A stretch of 58,240 nt of DNA from Phycisphaerae bacterium (GTDB taxonomy: Bacteria > Planctomycetota > Phycisphaerae > Tepidisphaerales > Tepidisphaeraceae), in the NCBI GenBank assembly GCA_025924315.1, contig JAICIO010000030.1:1-58240 (forward strand), given 5' to 3'. The translations under genes and the position numbers were made by a program. The notes beneath the pieces were generated by a model, which saw nothing but the letters and a program-made list of their open reading frames with translations, did no database searches and had not been told where the DNA came from. Shown here piece by piece: positions 42,642-50,784 of the stretch (positions are counted from its first letter, which is position 1; each line of letters opens with the position of its first letter).

Positions 42642-44342
42642 ATGACTATGCTCAGATCGCTCTTCACATGTTTCTTTCTCGGTGCCTTCTGCGCGACAAC
42701 CTATGCGCTCACACTCGTTCGCGATGGGAGAAGCGATTATGTGCTCGTTCTGCCCGCGAAGGCTTCACTGTCACAACAGAGGGCAGCGAACGAGCTGCAG
42801 AGTTACATCGAGCAGATGTCTGGTGCGAAGCTTCCGATCGTGATGAATGCCACTTCGAACCACGCGATCATTCTCGGTCAAAAGGAGGATGGGCTTGGGA
42901 ATGAGGGATTCAAAATAAAAACCGATGGCGACAATCTCATCATCGCCGGCAGCGAGGTGCGTGGGACGATGTACGGGGCGGATGAACTGCTCGAAAAGCT
43001 CGGCGTGCGCTGGTTTACCGCGTCGGTCACGCGTGTGCCCAAAATGAAGACCATTGAGATTCCGCCGCTCGATGAGACGCAGATTCCGTCGTTCGAATAT
43101 CGCGAGCCCTATTTCGTCGAGGCATGGGACAAGGACTGGGCGGCGCACAATCGCGTCAATGGATCTTCGCCGCATCTCGACGCGTCGGTCGGCGGGAAGT
43201 TTTCGTATTATCCATTCTGCCACACGTTCGACATGCTGGTTCCGCAGGATCTGTTCAAAACGCATCCCGAGTATTTTCCACTGATCAAAGGCAAGCGCAC
43301 CAGCGGATATGTGCAGCGGTGCTTGACGAATCCGGATGTGCTGAAGTTGTCGATTGAGACCGTTGAGAAATGGATGAAGGAGCATCCGGAGGCGTCGATT
43401 TACTCAGTCACGCAGAACGACACCGGCAACTGGTGCGAGTGCGATAAGTGCAAGGCGATCCAGGACAAGTATGGCGGGATCTCAGGCTACAACCTCTGGT
43501 TCGTGAATCAGGTCGCGGCGGCGGTTGAAAAGGATCATCCCGATAAATTGATCGACACGTTCGCGTATCAGGACACCGAGCCCGCGCCGAAGAACATCGC
43601 CCCGCGGAAGAATGTGCGCGTGCGAATCTGCCCGATCTACGCGTGCGAGGCGCATCCGTACGAACACGACAGCGACCCGGGTACGAAAAAGTTTCTCAAG
43701 GCGCTCGATGACTGGAGCACGATCACCGACACGCTCTACGTGTGGCATTACTGCACGAACTTCCAGCACTATTTGATGCCCTTCGCGGACTTCAAGCAGT
43801 TTCCGGATAGCATTCGACTGTACAAACAGCACAAGGTGCGAGGCGTGTTTCTCGAAGGCGACTATGCGGGTCTGGGCGGCGGATCGGACGCGGAGCTGCG
43901 CTCGTATGTGATGGCGAAGTGTCTGTGGAATGACCGCGTTGACTCAGACGCGCTGGTGACCGAGTGGATGCAGGGCGTGTACGGCGCGGGATGGAAGCCG
44001 ATGCGGCAGTGGTTCGATCTCCTGCATGAGAAGGCGAGCGACCCGTCGCATCATCTGCATGTCTATGAAGGCATCGCGTTTTATCTGACGGACGATGTGC
44101 TGACCAAAGGCGACCAATATTTTAACGAGGCCGAGAAACTCGCCGCGAGCCATTCCGCGGCGATGAAGGCGCTGCGGAAGGCGCGATTGTGGCTGCGTTA
44201 CACGAAGATCGAGAAGCACCCCGGCGATGCAAAAGAGCTGGCGGATTTCGTGAAGACATGCCGCGAGTTTGGCATTTCGAATGTCGCGGAGTCCAAGTCG
44301 CTGGACACGTGGGCTGCGGAGAAGGCGAAGACGTCTTCGTAG
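42642..44342 (+). CDS. Secreted DUF4838 glycosidase-like protein (copy 2)
   Basis: 566 residues, colinear with the preceding gene over its whole length: signal peptide (LFTCFFLGAFCATTYA), GH67N-like domain, core DUF4838 (SVTQNDTGNWCECDKCKAI), and the C-terminal helical section (TEWMQGVYGAGWKPMRQWFDLLH). It probably arose by tandem duplication. Its TAG stop (44340-44342) is formed by the GTAG end of a REP element, so the tail KTSS has been set by the insertion. Confidence 0.88.
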   Translation: MTMLRSLFTCFFLGAFCATTYALTLVRDGRSDYVLVLPAKASLSQQRAANELQSYIEQMSGAKLPIVMNATSNHAIILGQKEDGLGNEGFKIKTDGDNLIIAGSEVRGTMYGADELLEKLGVRWFTASVTRVPKMKTIEIPPLDETQIPSFEYREPYFVEAWDKDWAAHNRVNGSSPHLDASVGGKFSYYPFCHTFDMLVPQDLFKTHPEYFPLIKGKRTSGYVQRCLTNPDVLKLSIETVEKWMKEHPEASIYSVTQNDTGNWCECDKCKAIQDKYGGISGYNLWFVNQVAAAVEKDHPDKLIDTFAYQDTEPAPKNIAPRKNVRVRICPIYACEAHPYEHDSDPGTKKFLKALDDWSTITDTLYVWHYCTNFQHYLMPFADFKQFPDSIRLYKQHKVRGVFLEGDYAGLGGGSDAELRSYVMAKCLWNDRVDSDALVTEWMQGVYGAGWKPMRQWFDLLHEKASDPSHHLHVYEGIAFYLTDDVLTKGDQYFNEAEKLAASHSAAMKALRKARLWLRYTKIEKHPGDAKELADFVKTCREFGISNVAESKSLDTWAAEKAKTSS

Positions 44343-44415
44343 GGTCCGCTTCAGCGGACCGGTTATTCGCTTTTCCGGACGGAAGAAATAACCGGTCCGC
44401 CGAAGCGCACCGTAC
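44339..44415. repeat. GTAG-type paired REP element, copy 6
   Basis: The left arm is GTAGGGTCCGCTTCAGCGG + ACCGGTTATT. The right arm is AATAACCGGTCCGCCGAAGC + GCACCGTAC, with two changes. The first TAG is the stop codon of DUF4838 copy 2. The element ends seven bases before the next gene's ATG. Confidence 0.9.
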
Positions 44416-44422
44416 GAGGTCT

Positions 44423-45517
44423 ATGATGCGATACGCCATAATACTGTTTGTATTATTTGCGATCATTCGTGCAGAGGCGCGTACGTTGTACGTCTCAAAG
44501 CTCGGCGATAATTCGGATGGGTCCACATGGGTGAAGGCGTTTTGTACGATCCAATCGGCGCTCGATGCGATTCCGGATGATCGAGGGAGTCACCGCATCG
44601 TCGTCCGCCCCGACACCTACGCCGAAGCAAACCTGTTCACGAAGCACAAAGGCGCGAAGGACGCGTACAACGAGCTCGTCGGCGATTTCGATGGCAAACT
44701 TGGCTCCGGCGCGAAAGGCTGGGTCGTGATCGATTCCGGCGAGACGGGAAAAGGATTCAAGAGCTACGACTGGCATTCGACCATTCGAGCATATTCGCAC
44801 GGCTGGTCGAAGGAGCACACGAGCGAGACATACTCGGCGAACGGATTTGATCGTTGGAAGTTTTCACACCTATACGCGACGGGAAGCGACGCGGGATTGT
44901 TCTTCGATCTGGTGGATAAGCTCGAGCCGTTCACGGTGATCGTCGAAGACTGCGTCGGCATCGGCCGGGCGTTCGGCGGAGGCGTGGCGAATTGTCTTTC
45001 GCGCGCGGATGAGCCGATCACCTTTCGGCGATGTCATTTCTACGCGCTCGACTTCTGGGGCGACACGTCGGCGGCTTATGTGCGGGTCGAGAATAAGACG
45101 ATGCCCGAGAAGCCTGACGTCGTGATCAATGACTGCGTGCTCGTCGGCCCGCAGTGCTCGATTAAGACGAGCAATTTCGGATTTCATTCTCGAACGCACA
45201 TTGCGATCAGCAATTCGAAGCTGATCACGCTGAATTTCTCCCAGCCGCGCGGCACGCCGACGGATGGAATCATTCAGAGCGTTGAGGAAGGAAAGGGATT
45301 GAGCATCGATTTGAAGGATTGCACGCTGATGGGGTACAAAGTTTTCGGCGTGATGGTGCAGAAGGAAACGGTGAAGGACATCGCATTCACGACGAGCGGC
45401 GAGGTGAAGGCGTATGTGCAGTTTCAGCAGGACCTGCCGAAGGGATTTACGCGGTTGGATCGGTGGCCGGTTGAAGTGTTCAAGCTCATCGCGCCGCAAG
45501 AGCCGCGAGATTGGTAG
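44423..45517 (+). CDS. Secreted right-handed beta-helix protein
   Basis: 364 residues with a signal peptide (YAIILFVLFAIIRAEA). The N-terminus TLYVSKLGDNSDGSTWVKAFCTIQSALDAI is the common start of pectate-lyase-like parallel beta-helix proteins. Repeats of the type VVINDCVLVGPQCSIKTSNFGF and HIAISNSKLITLNFS continue through the chain. A glycan-binding or lyase function is plausible, given the two DUF4838 genes just upstream. Its TAG stop (45515-45517) comes from the adjacent REP element. Confidence 0.8.
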   Translation: MMRYAIILFVLFAIIRAEARTLYVSKLGDNSDGSTWVKAFCTIQSALDAIPDDRGSHRIVVRPDTYAEANLFTKHKGAKDAYNELVGDFDGKLGSGAKGWVVIDSGETGKGFKSYDWHSTIRAYSHGWSKEHTSETYSANGFDRWKFSHLYATGSDAGLFFDLVDKLEPFTVIVEDCVGIGRAFGGGVANCLSRADEPITFRRCHFYALDFWGDTSAAYVRVENKTMPEKPDVVINDCVLVGPQCSIKTSNFGFHSRTHIAISNSKLITLNFSQPRGTPTDGIIQSVEEGKGLSIDLKDCTLMGYKVFGVMVQKETVKDIAFTTSGEVKAYVQFQQDLPKGFTRLDRWPVEVFKLIAPQEPRDW

Positions 45518-45588
45518 GGTGCGCTTCAGCGCACCGGTTATTGGCTTTTCACGCGGACAAATAACCGGTCCGCTGAAGCGCACCCTAC
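45514..45588. repeat. GTAG-type paired REP element, copy 7, supplying two stop codons
   Basis: The left arm is GTAGGGTGCGCTTCAGCGC + ACCGGTTATT. The right arm is AATAACCGGTCCGCTGAAGC + GCACCCTAC, a mix of the C and G variants. Both ends serve as stops: TAG 45515-45517 for the beta-helix gene on the plus strand, and TAG (45585-45587, minus strand) for the AHSA1-type gene. Confidence 0.9.
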
Positions 45589-46061
45589 CCAGGCGCAGTT
45601 CGCTCGACGTACGGTTTGAACGCGCCGACGAACAACTCGTTCCAGCCACCCTCGTGCGCTTTCACCGTTCGTTCGACATCGATGCCGCCCCAATGACCAT
45701 CGCGGATGTGAAGCGTGGTCGTTTCGCCTTCGGATTTGAGTGAAAACTCCCACGTGTGAATCGCGAGCGGGCTTTCATAACCGCCGCCGCTGAAGGTGTG
45801 GTTGACGGAGTCGATTTTATAGATCGTCCACCAGAGCCAGCCGTCGCCATCGCCCCAGTCTTCGTACATGCGGCCGCTGAGCTTGAATTCCATATGAAAT
45901 CCGCGGGCGCGCTCCGGATCGAGGCAGAAGCTCTTCGGCCACCAGCTGCTCAGTTCCTGTGTGAGCGCGCGCCAGACTCGGTCTATTGGCGCGGCGATCG
46001 CGATTTCGATTTCGTTTTGGGCGGCGCCGAACGGTTTGGTTGGGTTTGAGCCGGCGGACAT
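45585..46061 (-). CDS. AHSA1/SRPBCC-family protein
   Basis: 158 residues with a START-like SRPBCC fold: EIEIAIAAPIDRVWRALTQELSSWW at the start and the C-terminal helix AHEGGWNELFVGAFKPYVE. The family binds hydrophobic ligands or acts as an Hsp90-activator-like module and is very often paired with an ArsR regulator. Its start lies 79 bases inside the regulator gene, so the two are co-transcribed. The stop is provided by a REP element. Confidence 0.88.
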   Translation of the reverse strand: MSAGSNPTKPFGAAQNEIEIAIAAPIDRVWRALTQELSSWWPKSFCLDPERARGFHMEFKLSGRMYEDWGDGDGWLWWTIYKIDSVNHTFSGGGYESPLAIHTWEFSLKSEGETTTLHIRDGHWGGIDVERTVKAHEGGWNELFVGAFKPYVERTAPG

Positions 46062-46393
46062 GGTCGGTCTCCTTTTTGTTCGATGAAGTTTTTGAGCGCG
46101 GTCGCGGCGCTGGCGGCCGGGCGGGCGTAGCGGCTCACCCAGCGATCGTAAATCATCTGGATCGGAGCGACGTTCAGCTGATTAAACCGCTCGCGACCTT
46201 CTCGGCGCACGATGACGAGCTTCGCCTTTTCCAGCACACGAAGATGTTGCATCACGGCGAAGCGGCTGAGCGAGGGAAACCGCTCAACGAGCGCACCCGT
46301 CGTGAGTGCGTCATCCCGCAGCAGATCAAGCATTCGACGTCGAGCGGCATTCGACAGTGCCCGCCAGACTTTCGCATCGCCGCTTGCCGACAT
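45983..46393 (-). CDS. ArsR-family transcriptional regulator
   Basis: 136 residues with a winged helix: VWRALSNAARRRMLDLLRDDALTTGALVERF, then SLSRFAVMQHLRVLEKAKLV. No metal-binding cysteine pair is present, so it belongs to the non-metal ArsR type paired with AHSA1 proteins. The C-terminal ~35 residues (KTKSKSRSPRQ) overlap the start of the partner and look unconserved. It likely represses its own operon through the palindrome at its start codon. Confidence 0.9.
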   Translation of the reverse strand: MSASGDAKVWRALSNAARRRMLDLLRDDALTTGALVERFPSLSRFAVMQHLRVLEKAKLVIVRREGRERFNQLNVAPIQMIYDRWVSRYARPAASAATALKNFIEQKGDRPCPPAQTQPNRSAPPKTKSKSRSPRQ

Positions 46394-46410
46394 GTGATAA
46401 AATTATCACA
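46393..46410. promoter_or_regulatory. Operator-like palindrome at the ArsR start codon
   Basis: TGTGATAA-AA-TTATCACA has perfect eight-base arms. It overlaps the first base of the ArsR start codon, where a bound repressor would block transcription or initiation. Confidence 0.75.
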
Positions 46411-46449
46411 TATTTTTCCGAATGCAAGCAAACTCGTGCACCTCACGAA

Positions 46450-47433
46450 TTACCAGTTGACGCCTTCGAAGAAATGTTCGAGCAGCTGTTGCGGTGGGCC
46501 GTCGTATTCCGCCCACTGAAGATCTGCGGCGTATTGTTGGATTCCGCCGGTGAAGTAGATGAACGTCTTGCCCTTCCATTCGCAAAGTTCGACGTCGGAG
46601 GCGTTGCATTCTTTCACCTGCGGCGGTTGGAATGGAAGATGATCGTGGGTCGGGTCGAACCTGATGAACGGCCGATCCTTCGGCGCGTCCTGCCAATGCA
46701 CCAGGTCCTTCGATCGCGTAATGTGCGTCTCCCACTTTCCGCCGAGGTCCTCGAGGTAGAGCGTGTAGAACGTGTCGCCGAAGTAGTAGAGCGCCGGCCC
46801 GCCGACGTATTTGTTCTGGCCGTAGAGACCATTCGGCACGGGCGTCCAGTGTGTCAGATCGGTTGACCTGTAATACTTAAACGTGAACGGCACGTACTTT
46901 GGATCGTCCGATTCGTAGAGCATCACAAAGTGATCGCCGGCGCGGCACACGGCGGCGTTGAAAGTGCGCTCGGGCTTTTCGGTTTTGATGATCGTGACCG
47001 GTTCCGTCCAGTGGACCAGATCCGATGAGCTCGTCATGTCGATCGAATACGCAGATCGTGGCAGTGGCCCGTCGACCCACTTCGATGCGAACACATACAC
47101 GCGGCCGTCCCACACAAACGCCGTCGCGAAAGCGTGCTGTTTGAACGCGACGCCGACGATCTGGTTTGTCTCAACATCGATGATGCGCACGGTGTCATTC
47201 TGGTAATTCTTTCCTTCGGGCGCCGGGGCGGGCAGATCCCAATACGCTTGCCACGTTTCGAGGCGATAGAGCTTGTCGTTGAAGACGAAGGGCGAAGCTT
47301 CGCAGACCGGTGAATGCAGATATCCTTTTTTGACGATGGGATTTTTCCATGAGCGCGAAGTCGTCGGTTGCCCATGAGCCGAGCCAGCCATCATCATACC
47401 CACGACGACAATGACGATGATTAATGCACGCAT
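46450..47433 (-). CDS. Secreted GH43/GH32-like five-bladed propeller protein
   Basis: 327 residues from ATG 47433, with the signal peptide LIIVIVVVGMMMAGSAHG. Blades show the glycoside-hydrolase pattern DLVHWTEPV, STDLTHWTPVPNG and SKDLVHWQDAP, typical of the GH43/GH32 superfamily. Acidic residues are present (CEASPFVF, YESDDPKY), but I cannot assign the catalytic triad. It is probably an exported glycan-active or glycan-binding enzyme. Confidence 0.8.
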   Translation of the reverse strand: MRALIIVIVVVGMMMAGSAHGQPTTSRSWKNPIVKKGYLHSPVCEASPFVFNDKLYRLETWQAYWDLPAPAPEGKNYQNDTVRIIDVETNQIVGVAFKQHAFATAFVWDGRVYVFASKWVDGPLPRSAYSIDMTSSSDLVHWTEPVTIIKTEKPERTFNAAVCRAGDHFVMLYESDDPKYVPFTFKYYRSTDLTHWTPVPNGLYGQNKYVGGPALYYFGDTFYTLYLEDLGGKWETHITRSKDLVHWQDAPKDRPFIRFDPTHDHLPFQPPQVKECNASDVELCEWKGKTFIYFTGGIQQYAADLQWAEYDGPPQQLLEHFFEGVNW

Positions 47434-47477
47434 CCGTTCCCCGAAGGTACACCGCTTTTGGGACCCAACGTAATCCT

Positions 47478-47529
47478 CGCTTGCCGTTTCGCAGGACAAA
47501 CGCGTGTTGATCTGCGAAACCGCCAAGCG
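47478..47529. repeat. GGTTTCGCAGAT-type inverted repeat, copy 2
   Basis: CGCTTGCCGTTTCGCAG is inverted against CTGCGAAACCGCCAAGCG. The arms differ from copy 1 by small indels (GCCG for GCGG). It lies in the gap between the divergent propeller gene and sucD. Confidence 0.75.
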
Positions 47530-47582
47530 ACTGGGATCGCTGCTTTTCAAAATCGGCGCTTTGCCCTACTCTGTCCCGTCCT

Positions 47583-48488
47583 ATGAGCATTCTCGTCAAC
47601 AAGAACACGAAAGTCATCTGCCAGGGTATCACCGGCTCGGCGGGGGCGTTCCACACCAGGCAGTGCCTCGAGTACGGAACGAAAATGGTCGGCGGAGTGA
47701 CGCCGGGCAAGGGCGGGCTGAAGGATCCGAACGGCTTGCCGATTTTTAATACCGTGCAGCAAGCGGTCGATGCGACCGGCGCGGACGCGACGATGATTTT
47801 CGTGCCACCGCCTTTCGCCGCGGATGCGATCATGGAAGCCGCCGACGCGGGCATCAAAGTGATCGTCGCCATCACCGAAGGCATTCCTGTGCTCGACATG
47901 GTGAAGGTGAAAGCGTTCTTGAAAGGATTTCCGCAGACGACGCTCATCGGCCCGAACTGCCCCGGCATCATCACGCCGGGCGAATGCAAGATCGGCATCA
48001 TGCCGGGCTACATTCACCTTCCGCCGGCGAAGGCGAAGAGCGGGAAATCAGTCGGCATCATTTCGCGCTCGGGCACGCTCACATACGAAGCGGTATGGCA
48101 ATGTGCATCGCGTGGGATCGGACAAACGACCGCGGTCGGCATCGGCGGCGATCCGGTGAAGGGCATCAACTTCATCGAGTGCCTCGATCTCTTCAACAAA
48201 GACCCCGAAACCGCGGGCATCGTGATGATCGGTGAGATCGGCGGATCGGACGAAGCCGACGCCGCGCGTTACGTCAAAGCAAACGTAAAGAAACCGGTGG
48301 TCGGCTTCATCGCCGGTCGCACCGCCCCGCCGGGCAAACGCATGGGCCACGCCGGCGCGATCATCTCGGGCGGCGACGACACGGCCGATGCGAAACTCAA
48401 AACCTTCAAAGAATGCGGCATCCACGTCAGCGAAAGCCCCGCGACGATGGGGGAAGCGATGGCGAAGGCACTGGGAATTAACACCTGA
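47583..48488 (+). CDS. sucD: Succinyl-CoA ligase, alpha subunit
   Basis: 301 residues of the TCA-cycle enzyme making succinate and ATP or GTP from succinyl-CoA. The CoA-binding Rossmann domain is at the N-terminus ([24 protein letters not shown]). The phosphorylated His is in [12 protein letters not shown]. The middle segment [20 protein letters not shown] is diagnostic. The beta subunit gene sucC is normally adjacent but is not in the window near it. Confidence 0.95.
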   Translation: MSILVNKNTKVICQGITGSAGAFHTRQCLEYGTKMVGGVTPGKGGLKDPNGLPIFNTVQQAVDATGADATMIFVPPPFAADAIMEAADAGIKVIVAITEGIPVLDMVKVKAFLKGFPQTTLIGPNCPGIITPGECKIGIMPGYIHLPPAKAKSGKSVGIISRSGTLTYEAVWQCASRGIGQTTAVGIGGDPVKGINFIECLDLFNKDPETAGIVMIGEIGGSDEADAARYVKANVKKPVVGFIAGRTAPPGKRMGHAGAIISGGDDTADAKLKTFKECGIHVSESPATMGEAMAKALGINT

Positions 48489-48544
48489 AGCAAACTCCTT
48501 CCACGGGCTTGCGCCACTTCAGTGGCACGCGGAGCCAGTCATCG

Positions 48545-48907
48545 ATGTCAGATTCGATTGAATATGCATCGCAGACCACGTCGCCATCTCCGCGTCTCAG
48601 CAAACTCGCCGTGATGACTCTATTGGTCTCTCTTCTAGCTTGCCCGTTCCTCACAGGATTCATCGGACACAAGCTGGAAGAGATAAATTTCGTCGGATTC
48701 GGAGTTGCCCGTCCGGCTGTTCTGGCTCTGCTGATGCTCTCACTCATTCTCGCCGTTTTCGCGTTGATTCGAATTCGCACATCACATGGGCAGCTGCGCG
48801 GATCCGATCTCGCATACTACGCGCTTGCACTTTCCGTGCTGTGGATTGCTTTATCCTTCGCGATCTATTTTGCCCTCCGCAACGCGAAATTCGGGCCGGG
48901 TGATTGA
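48545..48907 (+). CDS. Small DUF4190-like membrane protein
   Basis: 120 residues with three membrane segments (LAVMTLLVSLLACPFLTGFIG, PAVLALLMLSLILAVFALIRI, LAYYALALSVLWIALSFAIYF). The motif 'loop-RGSDLAYYALALS' suits DUF4190-type proteins. The start is set at ATG 48545, as the upstream part of the frame has no hydrophobic leader or binding site. Function unknown. Confidence 0.75.
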   Translation: MSDSIEYASQTTSPSPRLSKLAVMTLLVSLLACPFLTGFIGHKLEEINFVGFGVARPAVLALLMLSLILAVFALIRIRTSHGQLRGSDLAYYALALSVLWIALSFAIYFALRNAKFGPGD

Positions 48908-48954
48908 AATCTAGGGCCCCCCATTGTTCTCTAGTCGTTATGTTTTTATATCCC

Positions 48955-48977
48955 AACGCTGCCGGAGGCGTTTTTTT
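48955..48977 (+). terminator. Weak terminator after the DUF4190-like gene
   Basis: AACGC pairs with GCGTT over an eight-base loop and runs into seven Ts. The stem is short, so efficiency is uncertain. Confidence 0.5.
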
Positions 48978-48994
48978 AGCGAGAGGAGAAGCCC

Positions 48995-49234
48995 ATGCCC
49001 GCGAGTGAAGAAGAATTGAAGAAGGCGCTGAAGGCGTTTAAGAAGCGGTTGAAACTGACGCAACTGGAGGACGATTCGAAGCTGGGGCACAGCCCGCTGA
49101 CCGGATCGAAATCGACTGTGCTGGCAATTCAACCACCCGCCGGATTCACGCGCGCGATCTGGGAAGAGCTGGCGGAGAAGGGGTATCTGAAAAACGACGG
49201 GGGTGGGTTTTATCAGCTCGTGCCAGGAAAATGA
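48995..49234 (+). CDS. Small conserved-looking hypothetical protein
   Basis: 79 residues; AGGAG lies six bases before ATG 48995. The N-terminus is a lysine-rich amphipathic helix (ELKKALKAFKKRLKLTQLEDDSKLG), and a second section reads PPAGFTRAIWEELAEKGYLKNDGGGFYQLVPGK, like a small winged-helix fold. I do not recognise a named family. The strong ribosome binding site and even codon use support coding. Confidence 0.75.
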   Translation: MPASEEELKKALKAFKKRLKLTQLEDDSKLGHSPLTGSKSTVLAIQPPAGFTRAIWEELAEKGYLKNDGGGFYQLVPGK

Positions 49235-49241
49235 GCGACGT

Positions 49242-49316
49242 GTAGGGTGCGCTTCAGCGCACCGGTTATTTCTCTTTTCACACACGTATTACCGGGGGCG
49301 CTTACGCGCACCCTAC
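49242..49316. repeat. GTAG-type paired REP element, copy 8
   Basis: The left arm is GTAGGGTGCGCTTCAGCGC + ACCGGTTATT. The right arm is changed (ATTACCGGGGGCGCTTACGC + GCACCCTAC), keeping palindromic pairing in GCGCTTACGCGC. It lies between the small gene and the TIGR03118-like gene. Confidence 0.85.
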
Positions 49317-49333
49317 ACATCCACTCACACGTC

Positions 49334-50473
49334 TTATTCGAGAACTGACTTCAAGTCATTACCGATCGTCGCACCGCTCGAGAACACCGACGCCGTGCTG
49401 CTCGACGCGAGAGACGACGTTGTCGACGGCGAGAACTTCACCTCCGCGATGAGGCCATCGGCTTCATCGTTTGTGCCGGCGGCGACGTACAAGCGATCGG
49501 TTCTCACGCCGCCTGCTCCTGTGCCGAAGCCGATGCCCCACAGGCCGTTGACGTGAATCGTGTGGCCGTTGGTGCCTTTCAGTTGGCCGAGGAATTTGCC
49601 CGTCGCGTAATTGAACGCGTTGATCGCGCCGTCGCCGAAGTTTCCGACGAGCAAATCTCCGCCGAAGGTGCCGAAGCTGTCGGGCGCGATGGTCATTCCC
49701 CACGGCGCATTGAGCGTCCCACCGCTCGCGAGCCGCCGCACGAACTCGCCGTCGTTGTTGAAGACATCGACGACGCCCAGGCCCGGGCCGTCGGTTTCGT
49801 CGTCTGCACCGGCTTCCTTCTTCGCGTACGTGACGAGGAGCTGGCCATTGATTTCGGAAATGTTGAACGGCGAATAACCGCTGGGCAGATGCGGATCGTG
49901 AAATCCGCCGGGCAAATCCGCGTCTGCGAAGCTGCTGTTGTAGACGTTGATACGGCGATTGCCGAAGTCGGCGGCGTAGAGGTAGTTGTGTCCGCCGGTG
50001 CGCGCGATCGTCACGCCCTTGTACAGCGCACCTTCATCGGAACTGTCTTCGACCGTCTTGGCATTCGTCGAAACACTTTTGTTCCACGCGCTGATGTCGC
50101 CGTCTTCGTTCACGAAGATGTACGACGCCGGGCCGGAATTGGCGCCGTTGTGATAGACGAATGAACTCGTCGTATTGCGCACGACGCCGTCCGGATTCGA
50201 CGGGCTGTCGCCGGTCGCGCTGTGCGGGATCGTGACGACCGAGCCGTTCGCTTTGCCGCTGCCGTTGTAGGCCGTCGACACGCCCATGCCGTTGTCCGCG
50301 ACGCGCATGCCGAAGTCCGTGAAAACGATGCCCCATGGGTTCACGAGGTTCTTGTCCGTGAAGTTCGCTTTCACGGCGCCGTCGGACACAAGATTCGTCA
50401 CCACGTAACCGGCCGAGAACAACCGCCGCGGTTCAAGTTCATCCATCAAGCCGCCAGAGAGATTGCGCCACAT
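49334..50473 (-). CDS. TIGR03118-family surface protein with N-terminal LEPRRLFSA motif
   Basis: 379 residues from ATG 50473 (AAGGA seven bases upstream). The N-terminus MWRNLSGGLMDELEPRRLFSAG carries the planctomycete-type LEPRR motif. The body matches the TIGR03118 propeller-like family (NLVNPWGIVFTDFGMRVADNGMG, GVVDVFNNDGEFVRRLASGG, LNAPWGMTIAPD). It is probably cell-surface or secreted, with unknown function. It is divergent from the PA14 protein, which has a related N-terminal motif. Confidence 0.85.
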   Translation of the reverse strand: MWRNLSGGLMDELEPRRLFSAGYVVTNLVSDGAVKANFTDKNLVNPWGIVFTDFGMRVADNGMGVSTAYNGSGKANGSVVTIPHSATGDSPSNPDGVVRNTTSSFVYHNGANSGPASYIFVNEDGDISAWNKSVSTNAKTVEDSSDEGALYKGVTIARTGGHNYLYAADFGNRRINVYNSSFADADLPGGFHDPHLPSGYSPFNISEINGQLLVTYAKKEAGADDETDGPGLGVVDVFNNDGEFVRRLASGGTLNAPWGMTIAPDSFGTFGGDLLVGNFGDGAINAFNYATGKFLGQLKGTNGHTIHVNGLWGIGFGTGAGGVRTDRLYVAAGTNDEADGLIAEVKFSPSTTSSLASSSTASVFSSGATIGNDLKSVLE

Positions 50474-50784
50474 AGGAAAATCCTTCCGCGGAGCAGTGAT
50501 GAGACTGCGACTGCAGATGTGGCAACGAGCAGAAGCGATCGCGCGCTCCGCACCGAGCGATGTGCATTCTGTCCGCAGAAAAACCCACGAAGAACAACCT
50601 GAGATCAGTCTAGATCGCTCGGTAAAACCGATGCAAAGATTGCACGCCGCTTCGGTGAAGCCCTTAGGGGAGATTGCCGAAATCATCGCATCGTCATGAC
50701 CCGCACGATCCCACGTGCACACACGTTATCGAACCTTCATTGCCGCAAGGTTGCCTCTAAGGGGGGCCTGCGTGTTCCGAGTTA
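50474..50784. other. Intergenic region between two LEPRR-type surface genes
   Basis: 311 bases that must hold both divergent promoters. I see the minus-strand ribosome binding site near 50480 but no convincing -35/-10 pair. Short hairpins CGGT-AAA-ACCG (around 50610) and CTTC-GGT-GAAG (around 50650) occur on the plus strand. Confidence 0.4.

Noticed and set aside
50600-50700. Cyclic-di-GMP riboswitch resemblance (GGTAAAACCGATGCAAAG) upstream of the PA14 gene
   Set aside because: The GCAAAG and AAACC-like pieces are present, but the intervening P2 hairpin of the GEMM-I fold is missing and the outer stem does not form.
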